A DNA stretch of 64,000 nt from Varroa destructor (taxonomy: Eukaryota > Arthropoda > Arachnida > Mesostigmata > Varroidae). Within the stretch, counting starts at the first letter, position 1; each line of letters begins with the position of its first letter. Under the pieces are notes generated by a model. It was not told where the DNA came from, made no database searches, and saw nothing but the letters and a program-made list of their open reading frames with translations. Location: assembly GCF_002443255.2 (NCBI RefSeq), contig NW_019211460.1:33321034-33385033 (forward strand), read 5' to 3'. Positions 47,943 to 63,400 of this stretch are shown piece by piece. Position numbers and translations under genes: made by a program.

Positions 47943-50900
47943 ACGTACAATCTGTGATTACGTATGTGTGAAGCAACGACCCCAATAATTTGTTAAATCA
48001 AGTTTGTTATATTCTGAGATTTGTTTAGTTCGAATTGAAAATTTGACCCTTAAAAAAAAAGGCCTAGATATTGACAGGCTGCCTTTAAAGATTTGTCATT
48101 ATTTGTTAACAACTTGGATTCTTCTAAAGAAGTGAAATTGCCTTATATTTTGTAAACGTATCGACGCATATTCACTTAGCATTTACAAATTTGTTTTTTT
48201 TTTTTGTAATCGTTTGTTAAGTCTTACATCTGATAGGAAATTTACGCAAATATTTCAAATGTCAGTCCAGAGCCTATAAATAGGCAGCTAAACAAGTGTA
48301 AGTATCAAGCTCTAAATGTCTTGAGTAAAGTGTATGCTGGATGCCTGTTAAACGTCGGCTAGCATTCAAAAGATGTAAACGAGATTCTGTGACCGTTAAT
48401 ATACATATATAATGTACGTGTATTGTTTTAATCGGTAATTTAAAATAGTATTTGTTTTGTGAAAAGTAACTGTAATAATAAAATGGTCGGATTTGTGTCA
48501 ACTTAATATCACAAATCATTGAATATTAGCTCAATCACAATAGGAAGCACCAGTTTAATTTAGCTCTTCTGCAGAGTACTACATAGTGAATGTATTATTG
48601 TTATTACTACTATCACCTAAATTTCAATGTTAAATATAATACAAATGCAAACTCATGCTGAGAGCACTATTTTTTGATAAAGCACCAATCGATGCTAGTT
48701 GAAGAAATCATGAATTAAAAAAATAGACTTATATTAGAGAACTGCTATAATACAAGTTTTTCAGTGCTCACTAGGGCGTAGAGCTGAACTTAGGTGATAT
48801 TATAGATAATTAGATGAATTATAAATAAAGTCTAGCGTGGACACTATTCTTTTACTAGTGCTCGAATATGAATAGTAATAAGCTTTTGTGGGACGCGCGT
48901 ATTTTTTTCCCTAAATAAAAGTTCGTCTATTATTGTCATTGCTGATATTAGCAGAACTATTTTTAATAAGTAGATCCCTAGCCGGACGTAGGACTTGGCG
49001 CTGAGTTTGACAGAATCACTAGCTATAGGTCCATGTTATGTGTCAGATGTGCTCTTTTCAGAAATTTAATCGTTTTTTACGAGAACAAATACCAAATCTA
49101 GGTCCAAAGGATGCTAAAATATGAGTTTACCATTTAGCCGTTGTTTACGGAAAGTTGTAGAAGAGCTATTACGGCTGAATAGAAAGAAAGGTCGTCACAA
49201 TTATAGAAAATACTGTATTTTATTATTACGCCAATTGTGTAAGGTTTATTCCTACTTGAAGGCCGAAGCTTGTTCATGCGGTTGAACGTACAGGTTTATA
49301 ATTTAGTGTATTCACATAGAGACGATATTCAGGTGAAGGTACATTGTGCACCATGGTAGAGGCAATATAAGCTTTACCTTATTTTAGCGGTCGCTTTTCT
49401 GAGCAGACTTCCGTCCAATGTGTGCCCGTGTGTTTGTTCAGCTGTATAATTAGCTACATTGATAAATCATTAAAACAGTTTACACTTCCCCTAAAATATG
49501 GCCATGTTAAGACCACAATGAATTTTTCTGTTCCGTAAAACGTAATACACAGAGTAATAATTTGAGCACTTGCATGCTCAATATGTTCGTGGTCGTCTAG
49601 CGACGCCTAACGAAAAAGCTTTTTTGCTGTTTACCTATTCCATTGCTGCCATGCGAATACGAAATAGAGCTACAACCGCTTTTAATAGTATAGTTCAACG
49701 CTCCTTCGTAAATACGCTAATACGCCTTCCTTCAAATACGGGAGTTTAATTGGCATTCGAGATTGGCATAAGGGGCACCTCAATGCTTACGCTGTCACCG
49801 CATGCCACCGGGCAAAATACGGCAGCGTTTATTCGAAGATACCGAATATCCAGAACTATCCAACTTTGAAATCGTTTCGATCTAGTATGACGCAGTCTTA
49901 CTACTGCTGATTCTTTATACTAGTGAGTAAGTAGTCACCTCCTTGTCCTTTTTGTAATCATCAGAATGCGTCATTGTATGTACAAACGCAACACTTCCAA
50001 ACAGATACACTTCATGTTTAAACGACAAGTGATAACAGAACAAGGGCATTCTTCAGGGTTTTCGTGTTGCTATATGGATGTCTTAATAAAACTGGCTCGT
50101 TGTGTTTAAATGTAAATACTTTGAAAATGCCACTATACTAATTTGTTATTATGTATAATGTAACTAATTTATGATTTAAAACTTTCATAAATTAGAGCCT
50201 TACACACTTATGTCGCGTCACGCGTTATGTAGTGTCAACACTTCGATTCTGAAAAAGGACTATTTAGTTAATACGTTATAATATATATAAGTTAAAAGCT
50301 ACTTTCCCACGTTCTAAATATTCAGAATGTGACTCCGATGGTGTCAAGAGGTCTCATGCTCATATGTTACAGGGCTGTTCGTGCCGCGAAAAGAAATTTA
50401 ACGGCTATCAAGCGACGGCGAGATACTACTAACACGCACGCTAGCAATACTTATAACGCTTTGCGAAAAGTCGCCGGTTGAAACCCTATTCAATATGATT
50501 TTAAATTAACGAATAAATGGTAGCACGCGTAAACACCGAATGAGAATCAAATCTAGAAAAGTAATCCTGCTACAATTATTTCGACAAAACATGGAGTGCT
50601 CGATGATGCCACTGACCACTTGATCACTTTTGTATATCGGACGCAATATAGAGATGTTGAATTTGAGTCTTAAAATATAGATCGATTTCAAAACCCAAAT
50701 ATATTACAGCACTTTTGCATTTAAAACGTCATAATTTGTGCATTTTCCAAAAAATCTGTATTAGTGTTTGTTTTGAAATTATCAACAAAAGTGAAGCCAT
50801 TTTCCAGATTAGTTCAGATTGCATTCATATACGTGTCTCTAATTTGCAAGGAGGAACATACAGTATCGACAGTGAAGTCATTTTCTATTATTCCTTTGTT

Positions 50901-51425
50901 GTGAATTTTTAAGAGATTATAGGTTCGGGACAACCTATTTTATGAAAAAAAAAAAAGTGCTAAAAGCAGCACTTACTAAATATATTGACAAATAATTAGT
51001 CTGTATAAACAACTTTTTTTCCTAAAACAAGTAAGGGGCATCATATTACATATTTAAACTAATAGATTTTGCAACGTCTGACGACAAGCTGGGCGGTGTA
51101 AATATCAAGCAGACGTATGCGACCAATTTGGCGCCATGCTTTCAAACTGCTCGAAGGCATCTTCGGGAGAGGAGACGTTGTTATCGTTGGAGAGTACGTG
51201 AGATGGTTACACGCGGTTACTCGCGTTCGGATATTCCTCGGAGAGCCTGCTCCAAAGAAAATGGATATATTCTAAAACGTGAATACAAATGACTATTCTA
51301 TTTCCGCATAGCGTAGAATCCGGGTTCAGAAATTGTGACCGTGTTAAACGTAAGGGTACCTAGCGCTGAACCTGCGAAGTCTACTGTAGCCTTTTCGAGT
51401 GTCAGCAAATTAAGGAAAACTGATC
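47943..51425. other. AT-rich intergenic region upstream of UTP20
   Basis: No gene or RNA is seen. The UTP20 promoter and 5' UTR must lie near the right end, but I see no distinctive TATA or initiator element. Confidence 0.5.
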
Positions 51426-51452
51426 ATGGGTCGTGAGGAACTCCGGTTCAGG
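51426..51452 (+). CDS. UTP20: UTP20 first coding exon (27 nt, start codon)
   Basis: This is a nine-codon exon, M-G-R-E-E-L-R-F-R, followed directly by a GTTTGT donor. Joined in phase 0 to the exon at 51972 it gives RF-x-x-F-x-ER-x, then IDVIHRI, which matches the spacing of the vertebrate N-terminus (RF-L-T-F-A-E-R-L). A stop codon (TAA, 51411-51413) lies in frame just upstream, so this ATG is the first possible start in the exon. Other ATGs between 51.1 and 51.9 kb that I tried gave the wrong splice phase. Confidence 0.7.
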
Positions 51453-54400
51453 GTTTGTGTATACATTATTTTAATTTGATTTTGCCATTTAATGAACTAA
51501 ATAATTTACTTGGCTAAATATATTGACCGCAATACGTCAGCAGTAATTAATTATGACCCTAGTGACTGATTCTTGCGTATTGTCTAAAGTACGGATCTCT
51601 TATTCGTCTAACAAGTTCTGATGAGAGTAATAGTCCTTATCGATCACGTGAACTGATAACTTCCTTAAAAGATATTTTTATGTGTTCAAGTGATATCCGC
51701 AGCAGAATTTGTAATGGATATAATTAATTTTAATAAATTATTATTTTCAATTAGCCATATTGACACTCTGCATGTACCAATATTTATTCATAGCTGAGTA
51801 TGCTGGAGTGCATACGTTAGAGTACCTGAAAGTTCTATTAGTTATCAATTTATATTGCGAAAAAGGCCAATTAGCAATTAAATTTAATCATACGTTCGAT
51901 CATGTAATCTATTTAAAATTGAATCTACAAAAGGAGATCCAAACTAAAGTTTTTGTAAAATCACTTTTCAGTCATTTTCGGAACGTGTAGCATCCATTAG
52001 TATCGATGTTATTCACCGCATTAATCGGGATCAACAATATATTGTCGGCGCTACGGAAACACACTTTAAGGCTTCTCTCGACAAATGGCTCGAGCTAAAC
52101 TGCACACAAAAGTTTACTGAACTGGTAAATTTTGTTGGACCAGACGTCTACTCATTACCTCACCTTCTGCATGCCAAGGATGGTATGTAATGTTATTATT
52201 AGTCATTCATAGAATTCCTAAGGTTAGATATTAGATTTGCTGCACAAGACTAATAAGTCAGTTATGTGAGAAACAAACTATATTCAATGTTTTAGAAAGT
52301 AAATTTGTGTTTTTTTTTCTATAAATGCCTATATATTATATACTGTTAATATGTGCTTTAAAAGGTCATAGGTATATATCCTAGAAGACATCAAATTTTC
52401 TCCAAGCTTTCTATATGTTTGTGCACTCTGCGAATATATTGAATATCAAATATTTTCAAATGACTGGTTATTAGTCTCCCGTTTCGAACATGGAATGGGA
52501 ACCGGAACATTACCCAGGCAGCTTGAATTTTAAGTAATGAGTTTGGTATTGGTTGAAGTTAAAAGTAGTAAAAAAAGTTTCCTGTTGATCAGAGTAGGAT
52601 CACTCCTACTTTATTACCTATTATTTATATATATATATATATAATACGTGGTATCTAATAGCAAAAACTAATATTTGACTATTTTTAATCTAACCTAAAT
52701 TAATTTGCTAAATTTTCGGGCAAAGGATTATTTTTAACCTTTCTTTTTTTAAATTTGCCCTTGCAGGGATTTTTAAAGTCCTGCAACAACAGCTGGGAGA
52801 AGAAAAGTCACCCTCCCTCGAGGCCAACTTAGAACTAGTGGTCGCACTGGCAAGAGACCTTCAAGATCAATTTTATCCAGAATTTGCAACATTTTTCACA
52901 GTTATTACGTCAACTCACCTTCAACAAAGAGATGCCGATGTGCTCGAAAAGGTGTTCACTTGTCTAGCCTATCTTTTCAAATTCCAATGGCGGTAAGTAC
53001 ACAAAATCGTGATTACTGTTATATTAGCATCTTGTCTCATTTTGGTCAATTTTTCGTGTTTATGGGATTATTTCAACCTTTTTTGTCTACTACATTGTCG
53101 TTCTTTGAAGAAATAGGTTGACATTTACACCACCGATATTGAGTAGCAGAGAGCTGAAGACTACAGAAATTAATCTCCTGAATGCATGGATTATTTGTGA
53201 TTTTTCGACTGGACTTATTGAGCACACCACAAATCGTGTGCATCTTTTTTTTTCTTGTATGGTTATGTTGCATATAAATATGTAAAAACCTGACAGTTTA
53301 CCTAATTTACAGAGATCTCTCGTCGCGGCGTGGTAAACACTTTTGTATACGAATAAATGTACTTAAACTGATACTACGAAGAGCACAAGCTTATCTAGGC
53401 GAAACTGCCTTTCGGTCTTTCTGCACAGGTTTATGGTAGAGGATATTGAATCCGTGTTCGACCTTTACAAACCACTGCTTTCGGAACGGCACCAGGATCA
53501 TACTAAAGCGTTCGCAGCCGAAAGCTTCGCTTTTCTATTGCGTAAGGTAGCTGATAAAAAATATCTATTAAATATCATCTTTGGTCATGCAGATCGGGAC
53601 TCAAGCTTGGCCCGGGGCTTGGGTGTCCTCTTCTTTGAAGTGTTAAAGGGTGTCAAGACACGAGTTCATTCTTGTGCTGAGCAGATGTTCCCCCTAATCA
53701 TGCAGAGGCTAGCTCATCGAAGCGGTGATTCGACAGATACACGACTCATTGTTATCCGGACTATGTTGGAGCTACTTTGCAACCACCTTACGCCGGACTA
53801 TAGCCAGTTTTTATGGAAGACCCTAAAGGTAAAAATCTGTACGTCTAAATAACGCAGTACAGAACTACAATCATTCATTTATTTAGTGTATGTGCATACT
53901 TATTGTTTTACCGAGTTTTTTCAGTAACAGCGAAGGATGATCGATGTGGATTTCGGGTGAGCGAAATAAAAACAAAAAAAAACGTGCATCGACTGTAGTG
54001 TTGTTTCCTTTACGTTTCCTGCCTGTATTTTTATCAATTGTCATTAATTGGTTAGACCCAGGTGATATGTCTAAGAAAACAACTAAATTAATGAGTAAGT
54101 GCCGTATTTTTGTATCTGATATTCGGTCGTAACAATTAAATATATTACAGGAATGTCTCCTGTCTTCGGGCGATTTAACTCCGTCACATTTTGCAGCACT
54201 TTGCCAGTGCTATGGAGAGGTCATTTCATTTAAAGACGGCAAATTAGCGAGCCTTAATCCTGACGATATATGCAATACATTTGCGAAGGCGTTCTCTCAA
54301 TGTCCGGAGGAAGCGTTCCCGCATTTGCTTGATGCAAGTGCTCTTGCAGTAAGCCTTATATAATAAAATTTAAATAAGAATATATCAATTCGTACTGTTA

Positions 54401-57400
54401 CGTTGGTTGTATGGCTTTTACAGGTAGAAAGATAAGCAGAGTTGAGTGCAAATCTTTGGCATAGAGTCTGAGGTTCTTAAAATGTATGAGTACTTTTTCT
54501 AATCGATTGTTTATTCGTGTTTAGGGTTAGAGTCTTATATTCTTGCTTATATTGTTTTTTTTTTAGCTAACAGTTTGTGAGGAAAGAGGTGCCAAGGAGA
54601 TTTTTGTATCGAACGTGCTGGAAGCTTTTAGTGTATCAGAGCAAATCGTTGAAGAGGATGCTCTGTTAAAGTTTATGGACAACCTGGCGAAGCTCAACTG
54701 CTTTCATGAGGTATCTTAAGTGCCTTCTTTAGCTGGCGTTAGTACGTTTGGTACACTAGCACATCAAATGGAAGCCTTTATAATCGTTGATTTGTCTTAG
54801 CTAAATTATTATTAATTACTATTATTTTACTATCTTTTATACAAACACATGGTTCTTAGACGCATACAACATAGTTTATTTAATTTGGTGATTATTGTTC
54901 AAAGTTTTACTTTGTATAATTATGCAAATGGTAGAGAGTCAGTCTGGTTAATCGGAAGTTGACTTGTTTATCCTGTTCTGTTGATCAGAGCTATAGCGTA
55001 AATTTTGCGTATACTTGCCTGCGTATATATTTCAGACGGTTGTACCAATATTATGGAAGTACAGCGAGCAACAAGAAGGAAGAAGGGCCTTGCGTCTTCT
55101 TTCAAAATTGGAATCTTTGGCAGGAATGAAGATTCACTGTGCAGCAAGCCTTGTGGAGTGGAAACCCCTTGTGTGCTTACAAAGAATCGAACGGTCTTCA
55201 TTGTCCGACTACCTGTTCGCTACGTTGACTTTGACAAAAGAAAATGTCGAAAATATTGAACATCTGGAATGCTTCTGGGAGTCGTGCTGCCTAGTGCGTC
55301 ATTTGCAATCTCTGTGGGACTCCACCAAAGTTGTGGAGCAGCTTCAAAAAGCTTTGAGGGTTTTGATTAAGCGACGCACTATGGATCTGCTTCAGTTGGC
55401 TTGCATCCAGGAATGCGTCCGAAGTCTAGTAGTCCTCAAAGTAAGTGTCGACCCTAAGTGTTTGATGTTGGTGCTACGTAAATACAAGGATCCATTCATC
55501 TTGAGATCGATGGATTTGGCTGTCTACAGTACCACCGAGAAAGACTCTCATCTTCAAACTGAGCTCTTCAGTGAACTTTGGTGGCTCCTAACCTCTCCTT
55601 ACGCAATTGTGCGATTCCTTGCGCTCCGAATTTTATCTCAGTTTGAACCGCCCGAAAAGAAGATTCCAAAAGGGAAGTTTGCTGCTTGCCGTTATATGTT
55701 AGCTCTTGAAGGAATCGCAGTAACCGTGCAAGAGTTCAAGAATAGGAACAACCTTATGGAAAAGTTGAGATTTGAGACAGTCCTTAGGAACGCTGTGGAC
55801 CCGACACTACATCGATTTACTTTGGCTTTTTTATTCGGCCAACTCCACATTAGTTTTAGCCAATTGTGGTCGACTGTTAAAAAACTTATTGCCACTTATA
55901 TGGATTACGAGAAATTCTGGGAGGTTATGAACCGTCAGTTTGACGAGACTACCAAAGCTATTCAAACGCAAGAACACTTCATCGGTCCGCCGATATCTAA
56001 TGAGATCATGGATACTACCCTTGTGGATCTTCTCACAGTCAAGGAAACTTATGAAAATGTCGATTATGATCTACACCGAGTGCTTCTTTGGAATGTGGTT
56101 GAACAGGTAACCGACGCTGCCATAGTCAGTGATGTACCGTACAAATATTTTTTGAACCTGTTTGAAGAGGAGTTCCGGCCACGTTCGGAGTTTATCGCCA
56201 GTGAGCGTGTCCTAAAGGAACACTTGCTAAGTGACAACGAGAATGATATGGATGTCAAAATGGACGAAGATGGCGCAATTATAATTGATGATAGTGATGT
56301 AGAGGATGACAATGTCCGGCCTGAAGGTAACACAAGCATAATGAACGATACTGATACGAGGAAATCGACTAACGCGCCGAAATATGGTATAAGGTCTAAA
56401 GAAGCTAAAGCAATTACGCCAGGAAGAAAATGTGTCGCAAGTTTGAAGGCCGCTTTAACCGCTTTGGCTCATTCAGAGCTCAAACAATTAGAGCAAAGCA
56501 AACGTGAAGAATTTGAGGAACGGTTCGGGGATCTGCTTATGTATCCGGAAGCTGCGATACAAAAACTGGCCTTAGAATGTCTGTTAGCATGTGGTAAGTA
56601 ATGCTAATATAGACTTCGTAAAGTAGTTAGAAAATGCTGCCAAAGTCCTGTAGGAAATATTAATTATCTTGATATGGTTTTATTTTATTTCCACAGGAGT
56701 CAGCGTGTTGCACTGTTGTAAAGAGAATTTGATGAAACTTCTCGATGACAAAGAATGGATGAACGTGCTTAACGAAAGTTTTTTGGCTAATGACACGAGT
56801 TCTGTTCAGCGTAAAAATGAAGCGGGTCGAGAAAAAACTAAGCAAATGCAACGCTTGCCCGATAAACAAAGAAAAAAGGTTAGTTTACACACGAAATGCG
56901 ATCTATAGTTTTCGAATATGAAGAACCTTAAGGGTAGAATACGATATTTGGTGGGTGGAATTTGTGACGTTTGTGTATCCTATACCATTCAGTCTGGTAT
57001 TTGTGCAGGCCTATGAAATATTTTCACGATTTTAGTCTAGGTCGATTAATTGCAGGTATTGCCGTACGTAATGCGTTTACTCTTTGGAAGGATGCTGACA
57101 AAAAAAACGGGACATCGCTCGAAGTCGCGAGTAGCGTCGAAGCACGCTGCTGTGTTGCGTTTTTTAGCTAGCTCTCGGGAGTCAGATCTCATCTATTTTA
57201 TCGAACTAATTCTACTACCGTTACGAAGGTACAACATAAGTGTAGATGACGACGACGGCGTCTCAACGGAACGCCTTCTTGAGAATGTGTCATTTGATCC
57301 CGAAAACGCCGTGCCTGTGAGACGCATCAGACAGTGAGTGAGCCACCAAACACCAGATAGTGCAGGGTTGGAGTGTCCTATGTAGGTTTACTGAGTATGA

Positions 57401-60400
57401 TCCGATAAATGCCAAAATTATCGTGATAAATAAAATAACGCTGTAAAGACTAACGTAATAGAATATTAAACATATGGATGAACTGATAGCATTTAATGAG
57501 GGAAAAATGGTAGTGTGCGTTGTTTTGTAACATTCCGATACTAACTGTTCTGTGGCTTGCAGGGTCCTTAACAATATTCGCCATGTTTTGAACCATATGA
57601 GTGGTGTCCTGCCGACTTTTCTACCTCTTCTGCTTCGATCTGTGTTGTTGCTACTCCGCTATTCGAATCTTGTTACACAGAGAGCCGGCGACATCAACCG
57701 TCTTTACTCGCAGTCCATCAAAAGAGCACGTATGCTCTGCGTAGACATCGTTTATCATTATTTCACTCAGCTGGATCGGTTCGCGATGAAACTGAATGAT
57801 GTGCATTTATTCTTTGAGCTTTATGTTTGGCGTACACTACAGGAGCTCGTGCGCTTTCCAGGTGATCCATCGGCTCGCGTATTCCGATTGTTTTTATGCT
57901 TTGCGCAGAAGGAAAATCTTCAGTTCTTACTTGGTCTCAAGAGTCGCGATGATCCAACTCGAACAATAATGTCAGATCTGATGACTATTCTGGGTACATC
58001 ATCAGCGCATCCGGATGTGGTCAAGTCAATTAGAGACGTCATCAAATATCTTCTATCGGACGTGGCGCCCGATGAAACAGTGGCCAGAATAATTTATTCG
58101 TTAGAAGATGTCGATTTGCATGATAACACGGAACCGTCAACTGGGTTCCGTATCGCGCTGCCATACACATTCGTTATTATATCCCGTTCTTTTGAGCAGA
58201 TGAAAGAGTATGATAGACCCATGCATCCAGTTGATCGGTTTATCCTTTTCAAGTTGAGCAAGTACAACACCGATCCGGCATTAGCTAGCAACATGCTGGT
58301 ACTTCTTGCATCAATGCTTCATAAGAAAAGTCGAGCTAAGAAAAACGAGGATGACACCTTTGAATACGAAACACTGTGCATAATTAAGAACCTCATAGTG
58401 GCAGCCGATTCGGTTGCAGATATCTACTTGTCACTCTGTAGAATGTGGGCCATCGTGGAAGGCAGGAATAGTCGAAACGTCCTCCTGAATGTGTTCCAGA
58501 TGCTCAGTACGAAGATGTCCGGAATTGATGCCAAAGTATGCGATATACTTGGGAAACTTAACTCGTGGGACGCAAGACTAACCGAAGAACCGGCCTATTT
58601 GCAGAGAATCAAAGGATTTCGAGAGCTCGTAGCCTTGACTGAGGCCATGAAAATACCAGAGGTGCAGACGGCGCTTCCTCTCATACACAGCTGCATTTAT
58701 ACATCGCTTAGAAGCAGCGACCTTTCACTGAGAGACGCCGCAACGTATGCGCTTTTTAAGCTTATTACTTTCTGCCACGATGTTCTAGGTGAAGGCCATG
58801 AGGTATTTTTTAAGACTTGCGTCGAACAGGAGATATACGGAAGTATCAAAAAAGGTTTTCGAAGCAACGAGGAGACAACGCGCCATGAATGTGTCAAAAT
58901 CCTTACACATATACTGAACACCTGTGGAAAGCGTGCGCTGTTCAAAGAACTTAAGAGCTTCCAGGACACGGAAAAGGAAAAAGATTTCTTTGAATGCATC
59001 GTTCACATTCAGGTTGGTAAAGATTTATATCGAGCTAATTAAACGCGTGTTTTACATTCGGTACGGTTACATTTAGTATAGCGTGTTTACTTCGCAGAGC
59101 CGAACGCTATGCTGAAACAATGCACCATATTTAATTTGATTCTATGCATGCGTTTATCACTCATTTTAGCTTCATCGACGCGCACGAGCACTCATTCGTC
59201 TTTCGACCGCTTTATCTGCAAGGCATATATCTGCCCGAAGTATTATGGACGTTTTCCTGCCTTTGACTGAATCATTCCTGTTGAAAGAAGAGTACGCCAA
59301 ACAGAACATTGCCGAAGCTGCTATACAGAACTTGGGCTCGCTAGCTAGTAAGCTACCTTGGCGACAATATGCGCGTTTGCTTGAAAAGTACATTTTGCTA
59401 TTATCCAATAAGGAACTATGCAGTGTCAGAGCTAACCAGAAATGTATTGTAAAGATAATTGTAACTTTGCTGGACGCGTTTCACTTCGATCTCAGTCAGT
59501 TGGTGTCGGTGTTTGAAGAAAATGCAACAACATCGACAACGAGCTCCCTGCCGCTTCGAGAGCGTTTAGCTCCACCAGACGCACCAATTTCACTCGACGC
59601 TGCGGTGGATCTAAACATGACTGAACAAGAAGAGGCCGCCGAAGAAATCAAGGAAGGCCTACCGACAGTTAACGAAAGTGGGACCTTGCCACCAGACGGA
59701 ATGGTAACCGTCGTCGATGTCAAAGTGGGCAAAGAGATTCTACAGACTCTCAAGGATGTGTTGTTATGCAAATTGCAGTCAGCCATCACCAGAAAGGTCT
59801 GTCTGATTTACATTCTTGTTTCAATCGGAGTTGATGTGTTTTTTTTACGTAAAATTGAATTCGAATAGTAGGGTAAACTCAGAAGAAATACGTATTCGAA
59901 ATATGAAATAGAAACATACTTTATTTATAATCACTCGCTAAAACACATTTAGTGCTTACAAAATAGGTTGTCTTTTTAACTTTGAATATCCTGTAGCAAA
60001 GGTAGAATTACTTAACGCTTAGTGTTTCACTGTGAACAATCAAGTCTGTACCTTTGGGTGTTAGTAACTGTTAAACGTAGATATTTATTTTTTCATTTTT
60101 TTTGTTCTATTCCTGCGACTATTAGGGCTACTACTCGACCGATGGCGCTGACGACGATAATGAAGAAAATGATGTCCTTCGAGTTTCGATTGCAGTGGGA
60201 GTCGTTAAGCTACTAAGTATCCTGCCAAGTAAAACGTTCCTACGAACAAACCTGTCGTCTGTGTTGCTTAAAGTTATTGTATTTTTGAAGTCACGTCTTT
60301 TGCCTGTAAGGGAGACGGCACGCAGCGCGCTTGTGAAAATAATCAATATTCTCGGACCCTGGTAAGTACCATTAAGTTGAAAAAAAGGTTCTATCGTTTT

Positions 60401-63400
60401 TTTTGCAACAAAAACTTGTCTTCTTTAATGTTATTGCTTTTTTTTCTGATATACAAACAGACTTTAACTGCTCTATAAGCGTGATGTAACGGTATTCTGT
60501 TGACAACTTACTCTATTTTGTTGAAACCAACCGAAACAGTCTGGGACCTTTGCCTTATGTATGGTAGCCATATTATCGCTGGAAAAACTACTCAAAAGTA
60601 GTTTGCTAACCTAATCCAACAGACCTGGAGGATTCCTTCTGCTTTGACCGACTTTCTGAGCTTCATAATGGCTATGTGAAGGAAGACGGCCGACAAACGA
60701 CTCGGGGATTAGCCAAAACGATCGGCTGCAGTTACAAGACTGTCGTCAATCATTTCAAGTGCCTTAGATTTACATGGAATTTAAAGCTTGAGTATTTCCT
60801 GAACTATCAAAATCCAATAAGAAATTACGGGTTGATAGTGCAACTTAATGTCTGTCTAAGAATCGAGCCGGGAAAATTGTAAATGATGACAGGGGGATAC
60901 ATAATGGAATAACTTATTGCCACTGGAATACAAAATGTGACGTGTTTTATTATAAAAAGCACGGGAATTTTCTTACGAGGTAGTGTAAGAACAAATGCAC
61001 ATCTCAGATTAATAACAAGGTGATGTCGGGCTTAGGGGGACACACGAGTCATAAAACACTGCAGTGAAACCTTCCTTACACTTCTCGTCAAAGTTAGTAG
61101 ACTAGCTTTGTAATATTTTTCTTTTATTTCAGCTATTTGAAATATGTGATCAGGGAGATGCGTTCATTGCTCAGCAGAGGTTTTCAACTGCACGTCTTAA
61201 CGTTTACGGTACATGCCATCCTTGAAGCAGTTCGCTCCCAGATGCAGCCGGGTGATCTTGACGAATGTACTGATGATATTCTTGAAATTTGTCTAGAGGA
61301 GCAGTTTGGCGAGGTCGCTGATGAGAAGGATATCACGGGTATAACGGCTAAAACTGATGAGGCAAAACGAACGAAATCGCTAGACATGTTCCGCATTGTT
61401 GCTGCTGTAGTGTCTGAGGACCAACTACAACGACTGCTTGACGCCGTTGAGGTGAAACTTTTGGCAGGTCATAGTGCTCGTATAGTAAGCAAGTGTGAGA
61501 AGATTTTCGAACAGCTGACGTCCGGTCTTGAAACCAATAAGGTAATTAGTATATTTTGATACGATAAGTTCAAGTGATGTGGTAGGCGCTATGTTTGTGT
61601 AAACGAAATTATTAAGGATACTAGGTTTCTGATAGTTTTACTCAACAACTGATGGGATGGCACATATAACCGAGACTGCTTGATTTTAGTACCTGCTATA
61701 TTGTACTAGGTCAACTACGAGTCATTTGTCTTTGATCAGAACACAACAGATATCTGCTTCTCGGGCCAAAAATATATTGTGCTTCACATCGATTCGAGGA
61801 AGACCAAACTAACTCGTATCTTAATTCTGATACTTTCAGGGCTTGAGTAAAGTGACAATATTTATTTTTTGCTATAAGTTACTGAATGAAAATACCCATC
61901 GCCTTTTAATCACCGATCCAGTCCTTGCCAAGGAGCTTAAGGGTGAAACGGACAGCCAGCGGGGAATCGAGGATATAGACGACACGAATAGAGAAAGTAC
62001 ACTGCCCTATGAAAGGTAAATAATAATAATAATAAAAGGGGAACGTAACTCTAACTCATAGAGATGTTGTTACGGTATAAAAGCTCCTTTGACTGTGTCT
62101 TTAACTTTGATCACCACTCTTAGATTTGCATGTCTTGAACAAGTGTAGTTGTAGTAATCTCACTAATGTCGTAACTGTTACCACCTTCTTTCTTTTATCT
62201 TACAGGCCTGATGTCTTTCTCGTCCCAAAAGCGCCAGTACGTAGCCATGTTGGAACGTTGGTGTCGCATAAGGCAAACGTACATGTCCTCGTTGAGTCGG
62301 CTCTGAAATTACTTCGTGATATTTTGCGTAAGAATCGCGGGCAAGAAATGAACAAGTAAGTTAATAGTCTATTTTAGATAATTATAATACACTGTTAACA
62401 TTTTTTTGCTAATTTTCTGTATCAACTATACAAATGGAACATATTTTTTGATAATAAGATATTTATTATTGTGTTTTTTTAATTTTCATTGACGCTTCCT
62501 GCACACTCGCATTTATTGTAAACAATGTCATTGTCATTGTAAAATTATGCGTTAATTCTTAACTGTAAATATCAAATTATTATTAAGTGAAAACAGGAAC
62601 TATCAACAATACTAATATCTAAGCAAAAGATTATACGTAAGGGAAACGTAGTCGTTTCAACAAAGACCCGTTTTATAGTCTTCGTTTTATATTTATCTAC
62701 CTTTTCTCGTATGTCCTTTTGCCTGACCTTTAGACATTTAAACATGCTAGATCCGTTCGTGGCTCCTCTATGTCAACTGCAACGGTCTTCGTATGTTAAG
62801 GTAACGACACTGTCTATGATTGTCATTCAGCAACTCCTTCATTATCCGCTACCAGCTTTCCAAGCGCATCTTCACATAATTATCTCGACGGCCATGTCCA
62901 TCATACATAAGTACCTTGGAACAACGCAACAGAGTGGACCCAACTACGAGATGCTCATCGCTGCATTCAAGGTATTATTTTTTAGTTCCAATTTATTACG
63001 ATATGCCACGGTACTTTGATTGATACGGTTAGGTCAAGTTCAGACATAACTGTATATTGTCCTGTTTCTGCTAAATATAAAGAAAAACAAACAAAAAAAT
63101 AACGCTTACACCAAACTTTCGAAAATATAGACAAGCAATATACTGCGAAATTTCAATAACTACTACTATAAAATTCGATCAGGCTTTTTATTAAATAGTG
63201 TATATCTATGAGATTTTCCGTTGTAACAACTAGGTGGTTAATGTATTTCAGACTGTTCGTACCATTTTGAACGAAGTCGAAACTGTGGAGCTGGACGAAG
63301 AGCAATATAAGATGCTGCTTACCTATATTGAGACGGATATTTGTGACGTCGAGCGACAGGGAGTTGCATTTTCACTTCTGGCCGCTGTCATTGACAAGGG

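Noticed and set aside
51136..51193. Alternative UTP20 first exon with a GTACGTGAG donor
   Set aside because: The donor is good but the phase (1) leads to a stop in exon 2; the exon at 51426 has the right phase and conserved residues.
51760..51990. 76-codon ORF just before UTP20 exon 2
   Set aside because: It runs through the intron acceptor in another frame. Exon 2 needs the frame beginning at 51972.
56064..56339. 91-codon minus-strand ORF, serine-rich
   Set aside because: It is the antisense of the acidic linker in UTP20 exon 7.
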